Shown here in pieces: positions 1 through 8,669 of a stretch of DNA of 64,000 nt (its first letter is position 1; each line of letters opens with the position of its first letter). Source of the stretch: Nemertoderma westbladi (taxonomy: Eukaryota > Xenacoelomorpha > Nemertodermatida > Nemertodermatidae). Location: assembly GCA_032718475.1 (NCBI GenBank), contig JAUCBJ010008939.1, positions 22,061-86,060 of the forward strand. Direction: 5' to 3'. The notes beneath the pieces are model-generated. The model ran no database searches, had not been told where the DNA came from, and saw only the letters and a program-made list of their open reading frames with translations. The translations under genes and the position numbers were made by a program.

Positions 1-405
1 TTTTAGCCGCCGAGATATAGAAAATTCGCTTTCAGCAGCCTTTTTAGCCGCCGAGATATAGAAAATTCGCTTTCAGCGACCTTTTTAGCCGGCGAGATAT
101 AGAAAATTCGCTTTCAGCGGCCTTTTTAGCCGCCGAGATATAGAAAATTCGCTTTCAGCGGCCTTTTTAGCCGCCGAGATATAGAAAATTCGCTTTCAGC
201 GGCCTTTTTAGCCGCCGAGATATAGAAAATTCGCTTTCAGCGGCCTTTTTAGCCGCCGAGATATAGAAAATTCGCTTTCAGCGGCCTTTTTAGCCGCCGA
301 GATATAGAAAATTCGCTTTCAATTGCCTTTTTAGCCGCCGAGACGTATAAAATTCGCTTTCAGCGGCCTTTTTAGCCGCCGAGATATAGAAAATTCGCTT
401 TCAGC
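1..405. repeat. 41-bp satellite array
   Basis: About ten head-to-tail copies of a 41-bp unit, each built around agccgccgagatatag followed by aaaattcgctttcag, run from the window edge to about 405. Copies differ by a few substitutions; one carries gacgtataa in place of gatatagaa. The array probably continues outside the window. It lies just downstream of the minus-strand ORFs at 513-3111. There are no unique spacers between units, so it is not a CRISPR. Confidence 0.95.
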
Positions 406-512
406 GTCAGACCGATTTTGGTATGTTTTTGGCACTTTTTCTGCATCCCCTTCTGATGTGGCTGATTCAAAATAAGTTTCAACTCCATTGAATTGAAAAT
501 CCCTGTGTCATA

Positions 513-1037
513 CTAACTCCAAATTGCTCTTACTGCTTCAACGTTGGTTTTACTATGAGCTACAGTGACAATTCTATCTTTGTTCTTTTGTGGTGTTGTC
601 TTTGTTCTTCCAACTTTCACTAGCAATGGAGACAGCACTGTGAACAAATCACAATGCATTTCCTCAACTTCTTTCTGCAAGAAATAGCCATACACTGGTC
701 TTGCAGATTCACCATCCTTGTTCTGCAGGTATAATACATGACGCACTTTTCCTCTATAGTTCTGATTCCAAAATGCTATACATTGATATTCACCTTCTTC
801 CAATTCAAGCACTTTTTTCACACTGCTCTTTTGTTTTGCAGGATATTCAACTAAACACATGGACTTGGCCTTCTCATATTCACTTTCAACTTTCTTCAAT
901 ATTTCTTGTATATTTTGTTGTTTGCCTTCAATTGGGCTTCTCAATAATTTAATTGGATACCAAATAATTATCTGCTGCTGCTCATTATTGAACTCTTTGG
1001 GTGCTTGAATTTCAATTTCCAGCTCTCCATCAACCAA
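513..1037 (-). pseudogene. Downstream ORF of the Rep-like locus (174 codons, no ATG)
   Basis: An open frame on the minus strand, in the same frame as the ORF at 1047-1793 and separated from it by one stop codon and a few bases. The first codon is TTG, so this is either the tail of one longer protein cut by a nonsense codon or a separate reading frame whose ATG I cannot see. The product is soluble-looking and mixed charged, with no transmembrane segment or recognised motif. The order on the minus strand (1735-3111, 1047-1793, 513-1037) with almost no spacing suggests one decayed transcription unit. I do not recognise the family. Confidence 0.45.
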
Positions 1038-1046
1038 AAAATAAAT

Positions 1047-1793
1047 TTATCTTGTTTTTTGTTCTTCTGCACTGTGAAAAACATCTCTCAATTCATCTAA
1101 AACACACTCCAAGCCTCGGTTAGAATATATCTTGGAAATTTCACCACCAATCGAAAGCAAAATTTCGTATCTTTGGTAGGGCCCAGTTGCTTGTCGAAAT
1201 CCAAGTACTGTTACTTTTAAAGGTTTCTTGCCATCCAGCTCACAAATTTTTTGTATGGGAGTGTGCTTCAATAGATGCAAAACATATTCCTTCTGTTCAT
1301 TTAACTGCTCTTTTCTTTTCTTGAACTCCAGCAACCTTTTGTGTATCAGGGCTACTTCTTCTCGATTTCTTGCATTTCTTTGCAGTGCCTCTTGTCTCCA
1401 TTTCTCACATTCTAAATAATCTAGAATATCAATGTTCCTCTGTGCTCTTTTCCACGTTGACAACCAAGATACCTGATGTGTTTGCAAGTATTCAGGCACA
1501 TCTTGTAGTTTCCATTGCATCTTTGCTGTTCCCAATGATTTGCAAGGCTCTTGTCTCCAAGTCCATTCTATGAAATCTGTTGATGGCAACATTTCTTTCA
1601 ATGGAATTCTTGCTTGAACTGACCTACACTGTGTTGGAAGTTTCGATGAACAAAGTATTGTTTTTGCAGTGGGGTCCTTGAAATAGCATTTCAGAGGTGC
1701 TATTTCTGTGCCCTTTTCAATTTCATTCTCATTTCTAATTTGGAAGCAGAATATAGGACAACCTCGAAATCCAACTTCTGAACAACTCCACAA
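1047..1793 (-). pseudogene. C-terminal part of the Rep-like protein, shifted frame
   Basis: This minus-strand frame opens with TTG and overlaps the end of the 458-codon ORF by about 60 bases in another frame. The likely explanation is a frameshift rather than two genes, because the overlap lies beside a short tandem repeat (1803-1848) that is prone to slippage. The region includes a Trp-rich stretch and a Lys/Glu/Gln-rich segment (roughly codons 110-170) that looks like a coiled coil. It ends close to the start of the next open frame at 1037. No conserved domain is recognised. Confidence 0.45.
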
Positions 1794-3111
1794 TATAGCC
1801 TTCTCCCATCTTCTCCCATCTTTCTCTCATCTTCTCCCATCTTTGTCTATTTTCTTGTATATCAAACTTACACTGCACTTTCAATCCAGAAACTTTCCCA
1901 GTTTTTGTGTGAGCATACCAAGCTACATAGATTGTTCCTGTGGTCTTAGAGGCAATGACACAACACCTTGTCAGCTCTTTTGCTAGAGCTAGCCAGTGAT
2001 TCCTCCCACTTTGCTGTACAAATAATCCCTCATATGGCTGTATGTTTTCTAATGCACTTCTCATCACTTCCGCACCAAGATCTCTAGATATGTAATTCAT
2101 AGAGTACAAGGATATCTCAACTCTTGTACATCCATATTGCTGGATCAATGGATGTTCGAAAGATTTCCGAAGAACCGGGTTCCTGGAATCAGCGTAGTCT
2201 GCCAAATGCCCTCCAAAATTCTCCAATACTTCTCCTGCTTCAAACTGGCAAACAATTTTGTTGTACAGCTTCACTCTCATTGTATTTCCGCCCCAAGATG
2301 TGATGTATGTCAACACATGATTTCCCACAGATGACGTATTTTCCAAAATCGTGGGCTGATCACCCTCCAATGCTGTTTGAAATGTCCCTTCCAACCTCCA
2401 ACCTTTTGTTTCCACTAGATGTTTGACTATTGCCTTCCTATCGAGGGTTCCAGCAAAGTCCTTTGTGTAGTCAACAGAGTATATTCCCCATCCACATGTC
2501 CGCAGTACTCTGCCAAATTCAGCCAAGTGCTCCTGCAGATCATCTAGGTTGATTACAGATACATCCAACTTTGCAACAAAGACAGCAACAGGTTCTTTTT
2601 GTTCCACGTTTTTCCAGTTTTTGATATATTTCTCATTCATCTCTCCTTCAATTTTATGCACTGTTTGCATTATCACACCATGAGATTGTAATGGTACAGA
2701 GGCTAATATTTTTGTGTGTATAAAGTCATCACAGTTCTTCCCGATTGTTTGTGTTGCCTCCCTCCTCAACTTCTCCACAATATACGAGGCAGACCCAAAC
2801 CTTCCAGTTGTTAACATGACAGAACTTTTGGTTCTCACAACTTGATCTTCTCGAAGATACCCATACACATAAAGATCGTCAACGAACATTTCCAATTCAG
2901 GCACCTCTTGAAGCAACATACTACCTCCATGGCCTGCTAGGTAATCTACTTTTGATATATCAGTCAAAAGATTAGACTCATAGGCATTCTCTAACAGTAG
3001 ATGCATGCAAGCTGACTTCGGGGTTCTCAATCCCATCTGTTCAAATGTCACGAACTGGGTAGTATCAATACTAGTTGGTTTATTTGTGTTTTCACATATA
3101 GTAGTAGCCAT
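1735..3111 (-). CDS. Unrecognised protein with Rep-like sequence pattern (458 codons)
   Basis: An ATG-initiated minus-strand ORF. Near codons 205-225 there is an Asp-Tyr-Thr-Lys-Asp-Phe patch preceded by GWGIYSV. About 70-110 codons later come LYNKI and a TRVEISLYS segment. A hydrophobic-Asp strand, then YNK, then R-V/L-E is the order seen in rolling-circle initiators of the Rep_trans/phage type; that assignment is inference from pattern only. There is no obvious catalytic Tyr motif I can place with certainty. The frame breaks near 1800 at a short tandem repeat, so the protein is probably truncated. Just upstream lies the cut end of a Polinton-type polB on the same strand, which suggests both belonged to one virus-like element. 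Confidence 0.4.
   Translation of the reverse strand: MATTICENTNKPTSIDTTQFVTFEQMGLRTPKSACMHLLLENAYESNLLTDISKVDYLAGHGGSMLLQEVPELEMFVDDLYVYGYLREDQVVRTKSSVMLTTGRFGSASYIVEKLRREATQTIGKNCDDFIHTKILASVPLQSHGVIMQTVHKIEGEMNEKYIKNWKNVEQKEPVAVFVAKLDVSVINLDDLQEHLAEFGRVLRTCGWGIYSVDYTKDFAGTLDRKAIVKHLVETKGWRLEGTFQTALEGDQPTILENTSSVGNHVLTYITSWGGNTMRVKLYNKIVCQFEAGEVLENFGGHLADYADSRNPVLRKSFEHPLIQQYGCTRVEISLYSMNYISRDLGAEVMRSALENIQPYEGLFVQQSGRNHWLALAKELTRCCVIASKTTGTIYVAWYAHTKTGKVSGLKVQCKFDIQENRQRWEKMRERWEKMGEGYIVELFRSWISRLSYILLPN
1803..1848. repeat. Short tandem repeat at the Rep-like frameshift
   Basis: Direct copies of a ten- to twelve-base unit, cttctcccat or tttctctcat, are stacked here. The frames of the 458-codon ORF and of the 1047-1793 ORF part company across this stretch, so replication slippage in it is the simplest cause of the frameshift. 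Confidence 0.6.
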
Positions 3112-3318
3112 ACAAATTTTCTATTAGTTTTAATTTCTTAAATAAATCAATTTTTTTACATAATCTAACTTATAGCAGACAATAAATATATTGGACAGAA
3201 CATTTGGATTGGTACAACTCTACTCTGTATGAACTTCTAATCATATTGTGCTCATATAGAGTCAGAACATGTGAACTATTTTCAGAAAATATGAATCCAT
3301 CAATTTTTAAGCGAAAAA

Positions 3319-3452
3319 TTAGGTGAAAATGATAATTTGTGATAAATCGGTGTAAAAAAGTAGTTGAAATTTTACTGTAGATTGACATTTTTTGTCAGTC
3401 TGGTAAGGAATTTGTTTGCATAATAGATCATTCTGGTTCATTGGTACATTTA
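3319..3452 (-). pseudogene. Far side of the interrupted polB fragment
   Basis: When copy A and one copy of its ATTTA duplication are ignored, the minus-strand frame of the polB N-terminal ORF (21543-22592) stays open here for 43 codons, then reaches TAA at 3319-3321. The continuing residues carry no motif I recognise, and the polymerase domain proper is missing, so the gene was already truncated or is heavily decayed. The bases between 3112 and 3318 hold no gene that I can support. Confidence 0.45.
3448..3452. other. Target-site duplication of copy A, left (ATTTA)
   Basis: The five bases immediately before the left LTR are ATTTA. The same five follow the right LTR at 21543-21547. Five-base duplications are usual for BEL/Pao integration, so this pair fixes the exact ends of copy A. 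Confidence 0.9.
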
Positions 3453-4646
3453 TGTTCGCGCTTTTAGACCTTTAGCAGTTTAACCCGCTAATTTTTGGTG
3501 TCTTCTAGGTTATAAATCGACTTTAGCCTACAACAAGTATTTGTTGCATATAAGATATAAATTTACACTTGCCGAAGCCAGCCTGTGCGCGACCATTCAC
3601 CCACTGTTAAGGGAGACTGGATTCGGAGGCTCTGACCTTATTGCGGTGTAGACTTACTGTACTATTCGATTGATCGTTACTATATAATCTCTGACAAATA
3701 TTATCTACTTTCGGGAAATATTAACAGTTCCTTTGGGACGTGGCGCTCTAAGCATGTAAACAGAGTTATGACTTACACTAAACACAACGGGATGGCTATT
3801 GATTTTCGTATAAAGCGCATTCTTTAGGAAATGCTTTGTTATCTGACACACTCATGCACACTACTGCACAATGCTGCACACTGATCTGCCGACCGTCACT
3901 GAATTTGATCATATGTAAAGAGAATAGCAACCGACACATGTAGAGGCTATGAAATAGCATTCAATTCACTACAAACCACTATAATGTAAGTCGCAGTTGC
4001 TACCGGTAACCGGTCTCTCTAACCTTCAGTAATCAAGAAGATTGGGGTTTTATGATTATTTATCGATATTCTCCAAATATAACACATATCCATCAACTTC
4101 TAACAATTAATAACTGACAGTAAATAGCAGTAAAATAATGCGGTGAAAGTTGGGTAGGACGTAATGCATTGAGTTGACTGAACTGTACCGTGATAACAGT
4201 TATACGTTCCTATAATCAAAGCTGTCGAATGTTTGGCTAAAGTCTGAAACTAAGAATAATTCCAAAGCCGATGTTCTGGGCTCAGGAAAAAGGTAAACAA
4301 AAACCGTCATGCATTGCTCGATTTCCCGTAGGCTTCTGTGCAAATAAAGTGAAAATCGCTCTGATTGGTTGAGCCGAACAACGAACAAAGAGGGGTTCAG
4401 GTTCCACGTTGGCAGTAAATCAGCTGATAGATTTCGTCATCTAGTCCACACTGTAGTAAGAGTATTTTGGCGTATTGCGGCATAAAATGGCTTGTTATGT
4501 CCGCTAAAGTACACATACAGAAAAAATGGCTTTTTATGTCCACTGAAACACCGGTACAGTAAGAAAACGGCTTTTTATGTCCGTTAAAACATCTACAGAG
4601 TACTTTGCGGGGAAAATGACTAGCTATATCCGCAAAAGCCTTTACA
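3453..4646 (-). repeat. 3' LTR of copy A
   Basis: A ~1194-bp direct repeat matching 20354-21542 almost base for base. On the plus strand it starts tgttcgcgcttttag and ends aaaagcctttaca. The boundary is set where the two copies stop matching: ccgctcc follows here, atttatg follows the other copy. The small open frame at 4200-4388 is internal to the LTR and recurs in the other LTR; I do not count it as a gene. Confidence 0.93.
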
Positions 4647-4672
4647 CCGCTCCCAGAAAATGGGATTTAATT
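4647..4672 (-). other. Candidate polypurine tract of copy A
   Basis: Directly upstream of the 3' LTR in element orientation, the minus strand reads CCCATTTTCTGGGAGCGG and then the LTR start TGTAAAGG. The same block stands next to the 3' LTR of copy B (48601-48624) although neighbouring bases have diverged, as expected for a plus-strand priming site. It is a weak, interrupted purine run. Confidence 0.55.
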
Positions 4673-4724
4673 CTAGAAAATATAAAAAATCACAGTTTCT
4701 AAAATATAAAAATACTCTAAACAG

Positions 4725-5417
4725 TTAGTCTTTCTTGCGCGGACGGCGTTTACGCAGTTTTTTGAGGCTAGCAAGAGTCCTTTTCTCTTTGGGGCGAGCC
4801 ACTTTACTAGGAGGGCTATAACTCCTGGGTGAAGGGTACAATACAATTGCATCGGAAGGTTTAGGATTACGGTCGGTGTATCCGCCGGTCGAGGTACCGG
4901 GTTGATCGATATCAACCTCAGTGGAGCGAGGTCGAACGGCCTTTAGAGCGCGTTTCAGGACAGCAGCTCTCACTGATCCCTGACTAGTCGTTGGTCTCTG
5001 ACGGGTTGTCTGAATGAGAGCAGTGGGTGGACCATGGGTAGTAAGAAACTTCCTCGGTTTAATGGTTCTTTCCAACTCACGTTCTCGGACTCGATATTCG
5101 TATGGCCGTCGATGCACTTCATGTAACTCTGGATGTGAGTTGATGAACAAATCACCATACTCTGGATCTTGACGGATAAAGTTGATCAAGTTATAGGAAT
5201 TAATATCGTTAGGATTAATGTTCCTGAGATATTTTCGAACAAATTTGGTTGAAATACACTCACCAACACGCTTCATTAGTTCGTAACTCAGTGTGCGTGA
5301 TTTTTGTTCAACAGACACGAATAGATAAGGATGGAACGCATAAACTCCTTCGTAGGCGCGTCCAGGGTAATAGCGATGGCGTGACTCACAATGTAAATCC
5401 GCATTCGCTTCCCAAGC
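4725..5417 (-). CDS. Basic C-terminal extension behind a TGA (~230 codons)
   Basis: This open frame lies in the same frame as the 1083-codon ORF and is separated from it by a single TGA at 5418-5420. It has no ATG at its head: the first ATG is inside, and the apparent start at 5318 is GTG. It is therefore either a readthrough extension or the tail of one ORF cut by a nonsense mutation. The N-terminal half is ordinary mixed sequence. The C-terminal 100 residues are rich in Pro, Ser, Arg and Lys and end in a very basic block (KKLRKRRPRKKD) suited to nucleic-acid or nuclear binding. Copy B keeps this same basic tail at 48627-48872. No family is recognised. Confidence 0.6.
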   Translation of the reverse strand, partial: AWEANADLHCESRHRYYPGRAYEGVYAFHPYLFVSVEQKSRTLSYELMKRVGECISTKFVRKYLRNINPNDINSYNLINFIRQDPEYGDLFINSHPELHEVHRRPYEYRVRERELERTIKPRKFLTTHGPPTALIQTTRQRPTTSQGSVRAAVLKRALKAVRPRSTEVDIDQPGTSTGGYTDRNPKPSDAIVLYPSPRSYSPPSKVARPKEKRTLASLKKLRKRRPRKKD

Positions 5418-8400
5418 TCAGATGTAGCGTAGGGTAATCATTTCATCTACGCTTTCCAGATCGCAGTTAAAAGGGCAATCAAAACTGGCATGTCCTTTAA
5501 GTTGACAATGATGGCATTGAGTCATAAATTGGGGGCAGACTGCGAAAATGTGCAAGTTATTGAGTCTGCAATACGCACAATAGATCTCCATCGCTGGTTG
5601 TTCATAGAAATAGGAGCAGGGTACGTCTAAGTCCATGGGGGTGAAATGATCTCTCGATGCGCATAATCGGCAACGTTTTCGAGAAACATAGTTTGCATGA
5701 CGATAGTCGTATGCGGTGAGACACTGTGGACCTTGATACCATTCCAAAACGTAGTTGTTGTCGCTGCTCCGGGGTGCAGTAGGCTGAATCTCCTCGGATT
5801 CTAAGCATATTGGTTCGTCCTCCAATCGCATAGCCGAGGTAGGTGTGGCTGTCTCCTCAAGCGAACCCGCTGTCTGAACTTCCACGATAGAATAACCCGT
5901 GGGGATTCGAGGTCTTTGTATAATAGAGGAATGTAAGTTCTGTATACAAACATCATGGAAAATGGCGAATCCAGCACTGTCTAACTTCTCAGCAGCTGAG
6001 TCTCTTAGGCTGAGCTTGGTCAGAGCGCGGTCCTTGAACTGACTATCAACGTTACGGAACGGAGTCAGAAAACGCCTGAAACATTCGAAGCGGATGAATT
6101 TATTGTGTTCATCTAACTTGGCAAGTTTGGTTCCAAGTATTAAGGGATGGGCGCGTATAGTACGACTGCACACATCGGCTAGCCAACCGGCAAGTGCGGC
6201 GTTTTCAAAGATCGTGTATATAGCTAAGGAGGGACGAAGTCGAACACTCATGAAGCTATACACGACACCAGGTGCGGTCAATGGTCCATCGAAGTATAAT
6301 CGAGAATAATGATCTCCATATACTTGTTGATAGTTGATAGGATTTCCGACCTTGAAATTCCATCCGTATTCTTGAAAGGCAAGATGTCCGATGGAGGTTC
6401 GTTGTACTTTAGTAATGCCGCTGGGTGTATTGGCATACGTAGTTCGGAAGAAACCTCGGCCTTCTGCCCAGGGAGCAATCAGCTGAGTATCTACGAAAGG
6501 ATATGGGATATTCTCCATGTTCCGAAAGTTGTTTTGGAGATCTCCATAAACAGCTGAGCCGTTCCACTCTTTAGTGGCGTTTTCTAGGGTCATTCCCACT
6601 GGATGCCACAAGGTGGCGCATTCGCTAGCGTTAGGTAGATCTCTATACTTCAAATACTGTGTAGTATATGTTTCTACATCTCCATATCGTTGTATTCTTT
6701 CCTCCTCGAATAACACGTCGAGATTCCAGTGGACTAATAGCGTTTTGATAAATCCATCGAGATTATATGGAGGTGTTACATCCTTCTCTATTCTGGAAAC
6801 ATTATAGGGTTTTCGGAATGAGTTTACTTTCACTAACTGATCCAGATGTTTCTGCAGTTGTTCGAGTTCGACGAGATCGAGAGGATTTATTAGTGGTAGA
6901 AACCTTAGACTATGTGTAGGATCTTCCGGTTTTACCGTGTAATATTGAGTTAGATTGACATAATAAGGGTGATCTTTGATCCCATAAAATGAGTTCGATA
7001 AAGGTCTAGCGCGTATGTTGACCTCGTGTACCATACGACGGACAAGATCCGCTCTATTGTCCGGAGGTTCAACGAGTATACCGTCGACACGAGCAGGTTC
7101 GATTGGTGGGCGTTGCAACATAGGAGCGTCAGCGATAAGATCTCGAGATCTTAGGTTGATATCAACGGGTTGAGGTTGTGCCGTAGCGAAGAGTTTGTCT
7201 CCGAAATGGGGAACCATCGAAGGATGAATGATGGTTTTAGAATAGAGATCAGTCATAAGGATTTGAGCTTCTGGCTGGGCTAAAGCTGCTTCTTCTCTCT
7301 CATCCATTTCTATATGTTTCTCCTCGAGCTGATTTTCCTCCGCTTGTCGTTGTAAGCGCTCGTCTAGGAACTCTTGTAAAGAATAGGTTCGTCCAAGTTC
7401 GATGTCTTCCTCGAGGTTCTGGATTTCTCGCTCAAACTGGGGTAAAGCTAATTCCTTCACCGCTTGGACTTGCTGCTGCAATTTGCGTTTCTCTAAACAA
7501 TCGTAAGTTCCCTTTCCAATCTTTTGCCGAATAGCATCTAGCGCGTTTCGTACAACGCTCTCCTCAACTTCTGTGACGGGTTGTATCGGGGTTAAACCGG
7601 GACGATTGTAAGGATTGAACGGTGATATTAAATGTCCGCATCCCAATCCAGTTAAGTAGGATGGGCGAATATCTAGAGAGCCCATTACCTGAGTGCCACC
7701 GATTAATTGTTCGGGTAACACTAAATCTTTGAACAGTGAGTATAGTTCGGGAGGATCCGTGATACTATTAGGATCAAGAGTTTGAGGTCTCACTGGGGAA
7801 TGAGGAGGTCTGACCGAGTATTCCGGAACTCTGATCATGGGTTTATTTAAGGATCGTTTGAGTCGAGCGAGCGTAGGGGATACGTCGAACAAGTTTCGCT
7901 CGAAACTCCCATAGGTATAACGAGTAAAACTGTGTTTAGCGCAACGTCTCCGCGGGTGTTTATGTGTTTCCGTTTGCTGGTTGGGTCGAGGGCATTCATC
8001 ACAGTAATACCACAGACGCACATCCTGCAGGGGAAACGCGGGTGATCGTTCTCCAGTTTTACAATATTCCTCCATCTGTTCGAAGCTATCCGGGACAACA
8101 GGTAGCGGTTGATCGGCGGTAAGATACATCATAGTGAAATAGAGCCGTTTGAGTTCTACCATGGGGTCATGATGTATACCTTGAGGATATCGAGTTTCTA
8201 GATTTTGTTGACTGGCTATATTGAGATATGTTTCTCTCAAGAATTCCAGATAATCGTTGAAGTCGCTGCGTTTATCCGGCTCTTCAACATCTTCTTTTTC
8301 GAGTCGGTTTCGAATAGAGTTCTCGTGTTCGATTCTCGGTTTATCGTTCCGACTCCGCTGGGTATGATATTTAAATAAAACCATTTCCCTTTCTGTGTCC

Positions 8401-8669
8401 ACATCGTCCGTATCGTGTAAATCGATAGGATGGCCAGTAGTTAAGAAGTCCATATATGTACCATTACGATGTGTGTAGCGAGCGGTGAATTTTCTATAGT
8501 CCAATTCACGCGTGAGTTGCGCTTGGGACATTGGCGGTTCGATATAACGACCATCGTCCTCCGTAGTAGTTGGACCAGCATCGCCGCGTATTAAGCTATC
8601 AACAAACGCTTGTAACGGTAGGGTATATCGTTCCCTGATACCAATGTCATCTTCTATTAATTCCGTCAT
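5418..8669 (-). CDS. Large extra ORF of the BEL/Pao element, unknown function (1083 codons)
   Basis: An intact ATG-to-TGA frame between integrase and the 3' LTR, the position where some LTR elements carry env. It is not env-like: I see no signal peptide, transmembrane helix or cleavage site. Codons 215-245 hold a Cys/His cluster (CDEC, later H and C residues). Codons ~1000-1066 hold three Cys-rich groups, the last a canonical C-x2-C-x4-H-x4-C zinc knuckle (CHHCQLKGHASFDC). Codons ~430-480 are Glu/Gln/Arg-rich and probably coiled coil. A middle region (about 600-930) is rich in aromatic residues. A C-terminal knuckle points to RNA or DNA binding, as in Gag nucleocapsids, so a second Gag-like or packaging protein is one possibility. 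Copy B has a decayed version in the same place. I do not recognise a family. Confidence 0.8.
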   Translation of the reverse strand: MTELIEDDIGIRERYTLPLQAFVDSLIRGDAGPTTTEDDGRYIEPPMSQAQLTRELDYRKFTARYTHRNGTYMDFLTTGHPIDLHDTDDVDTEREMVLFKYHTQRSRNDKPRIEHENSIRNRLEKEDVEEPDKRSDFNDYLEFLRETYLNIASQQNLETRYPQGIHHDPMVELKRLYFTMMYLTADQPLPVVPDSFEQMEEYCKTGERSPAFPLQDVRLWYYCDECPRPNQQTETHKHPRRRCAKHSFTRYTYGSFERNLFDVSPTLARLKRSLNKPMIRVPEYSVRPPHSPVRPQTLDPNSITDPPELYSLFKDLVLPEQLIGGTQVMGSLDIRPSYLTGLGCGHLISPFNPYNRPGLTPIQPVTEVEESVVRNALDAIRQKIGKGTYDCLEKRKLQQQVQAVKELALPQFEREIQNLEEDIELGRTYSLQEFLDERLQRQAEENQLEEKHIEMDEREEAALAQPEAQILMTDLYSKTIIHPSMVPHFGDKLFATAQPQPVDINLRSRDLIADAPMLQRPPIEPARVDGILVEPPDNRADLVRRMVHEVNIRARPLSNSFYGIKDHPYYVNLTQYYTVKPEDPTHSLRFLPLINPLDLVELEQLQKHLDQLVKVNSFRKPYNVSRIEKDVTPPYNLDGFIKTLLVHWNLDVLFEEERIQRYGDVETYTTQYLKYRDLPNASECATLWHPVGMTLENATKEWNGSAVYGDLQNNFRNMENIPYPFVDTQLIAPWAEGRGFFRTTYANTPSGITKVQRTSIGHLAFQEYGWNFKVGNPINYQQVYGDHYSRLYFDGPLTAPGVVYSFMSVRLRPSLAIYTIFENAALAGWLADVCSRTIRAHPLILGTKLAKLDEHNKFIRFECFRRFLTPFRNVDSQFKDRALTKLSLRDSAAEKLDSAGFAIFHDVCIQNLHSSIIQRPRIPTGYSIVEVQTAGSLEETATPTSAMRLEDEPICLESEEIQPTAPRSSDNNYVLEWYQGPQCLTAYDYRHANYVSRKRCRLCASRDHFTPMDLDVPCSYFYEQPAMEIYCAYCRLNNLHIFAVCPQFMTQCHHCQLKGHASFDCPFNCDLESVDEMITLRYI

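Noticed and set aside
1-405. Possible CRISPR array
   Set aside because: Units are contiguous with no variable spacers, and the genome is eukaryotic.
3170-3388. 72-codon minus-strand ORF
   Set aside because: It starts in the polB remnant in another frame and has no homology signal.
4200-4388. Small ORF in the LTR (also at 21097-21303)
   Set aside because: It lies in the repeated LTR, differs by a frameshift between the two LTRs and has no recognisable product.
5418-8669. Env-like gene
   Set aside because: No signal peptide, transmembrane helix or cleavage site; zinc knuckles argue against an envelope protein.
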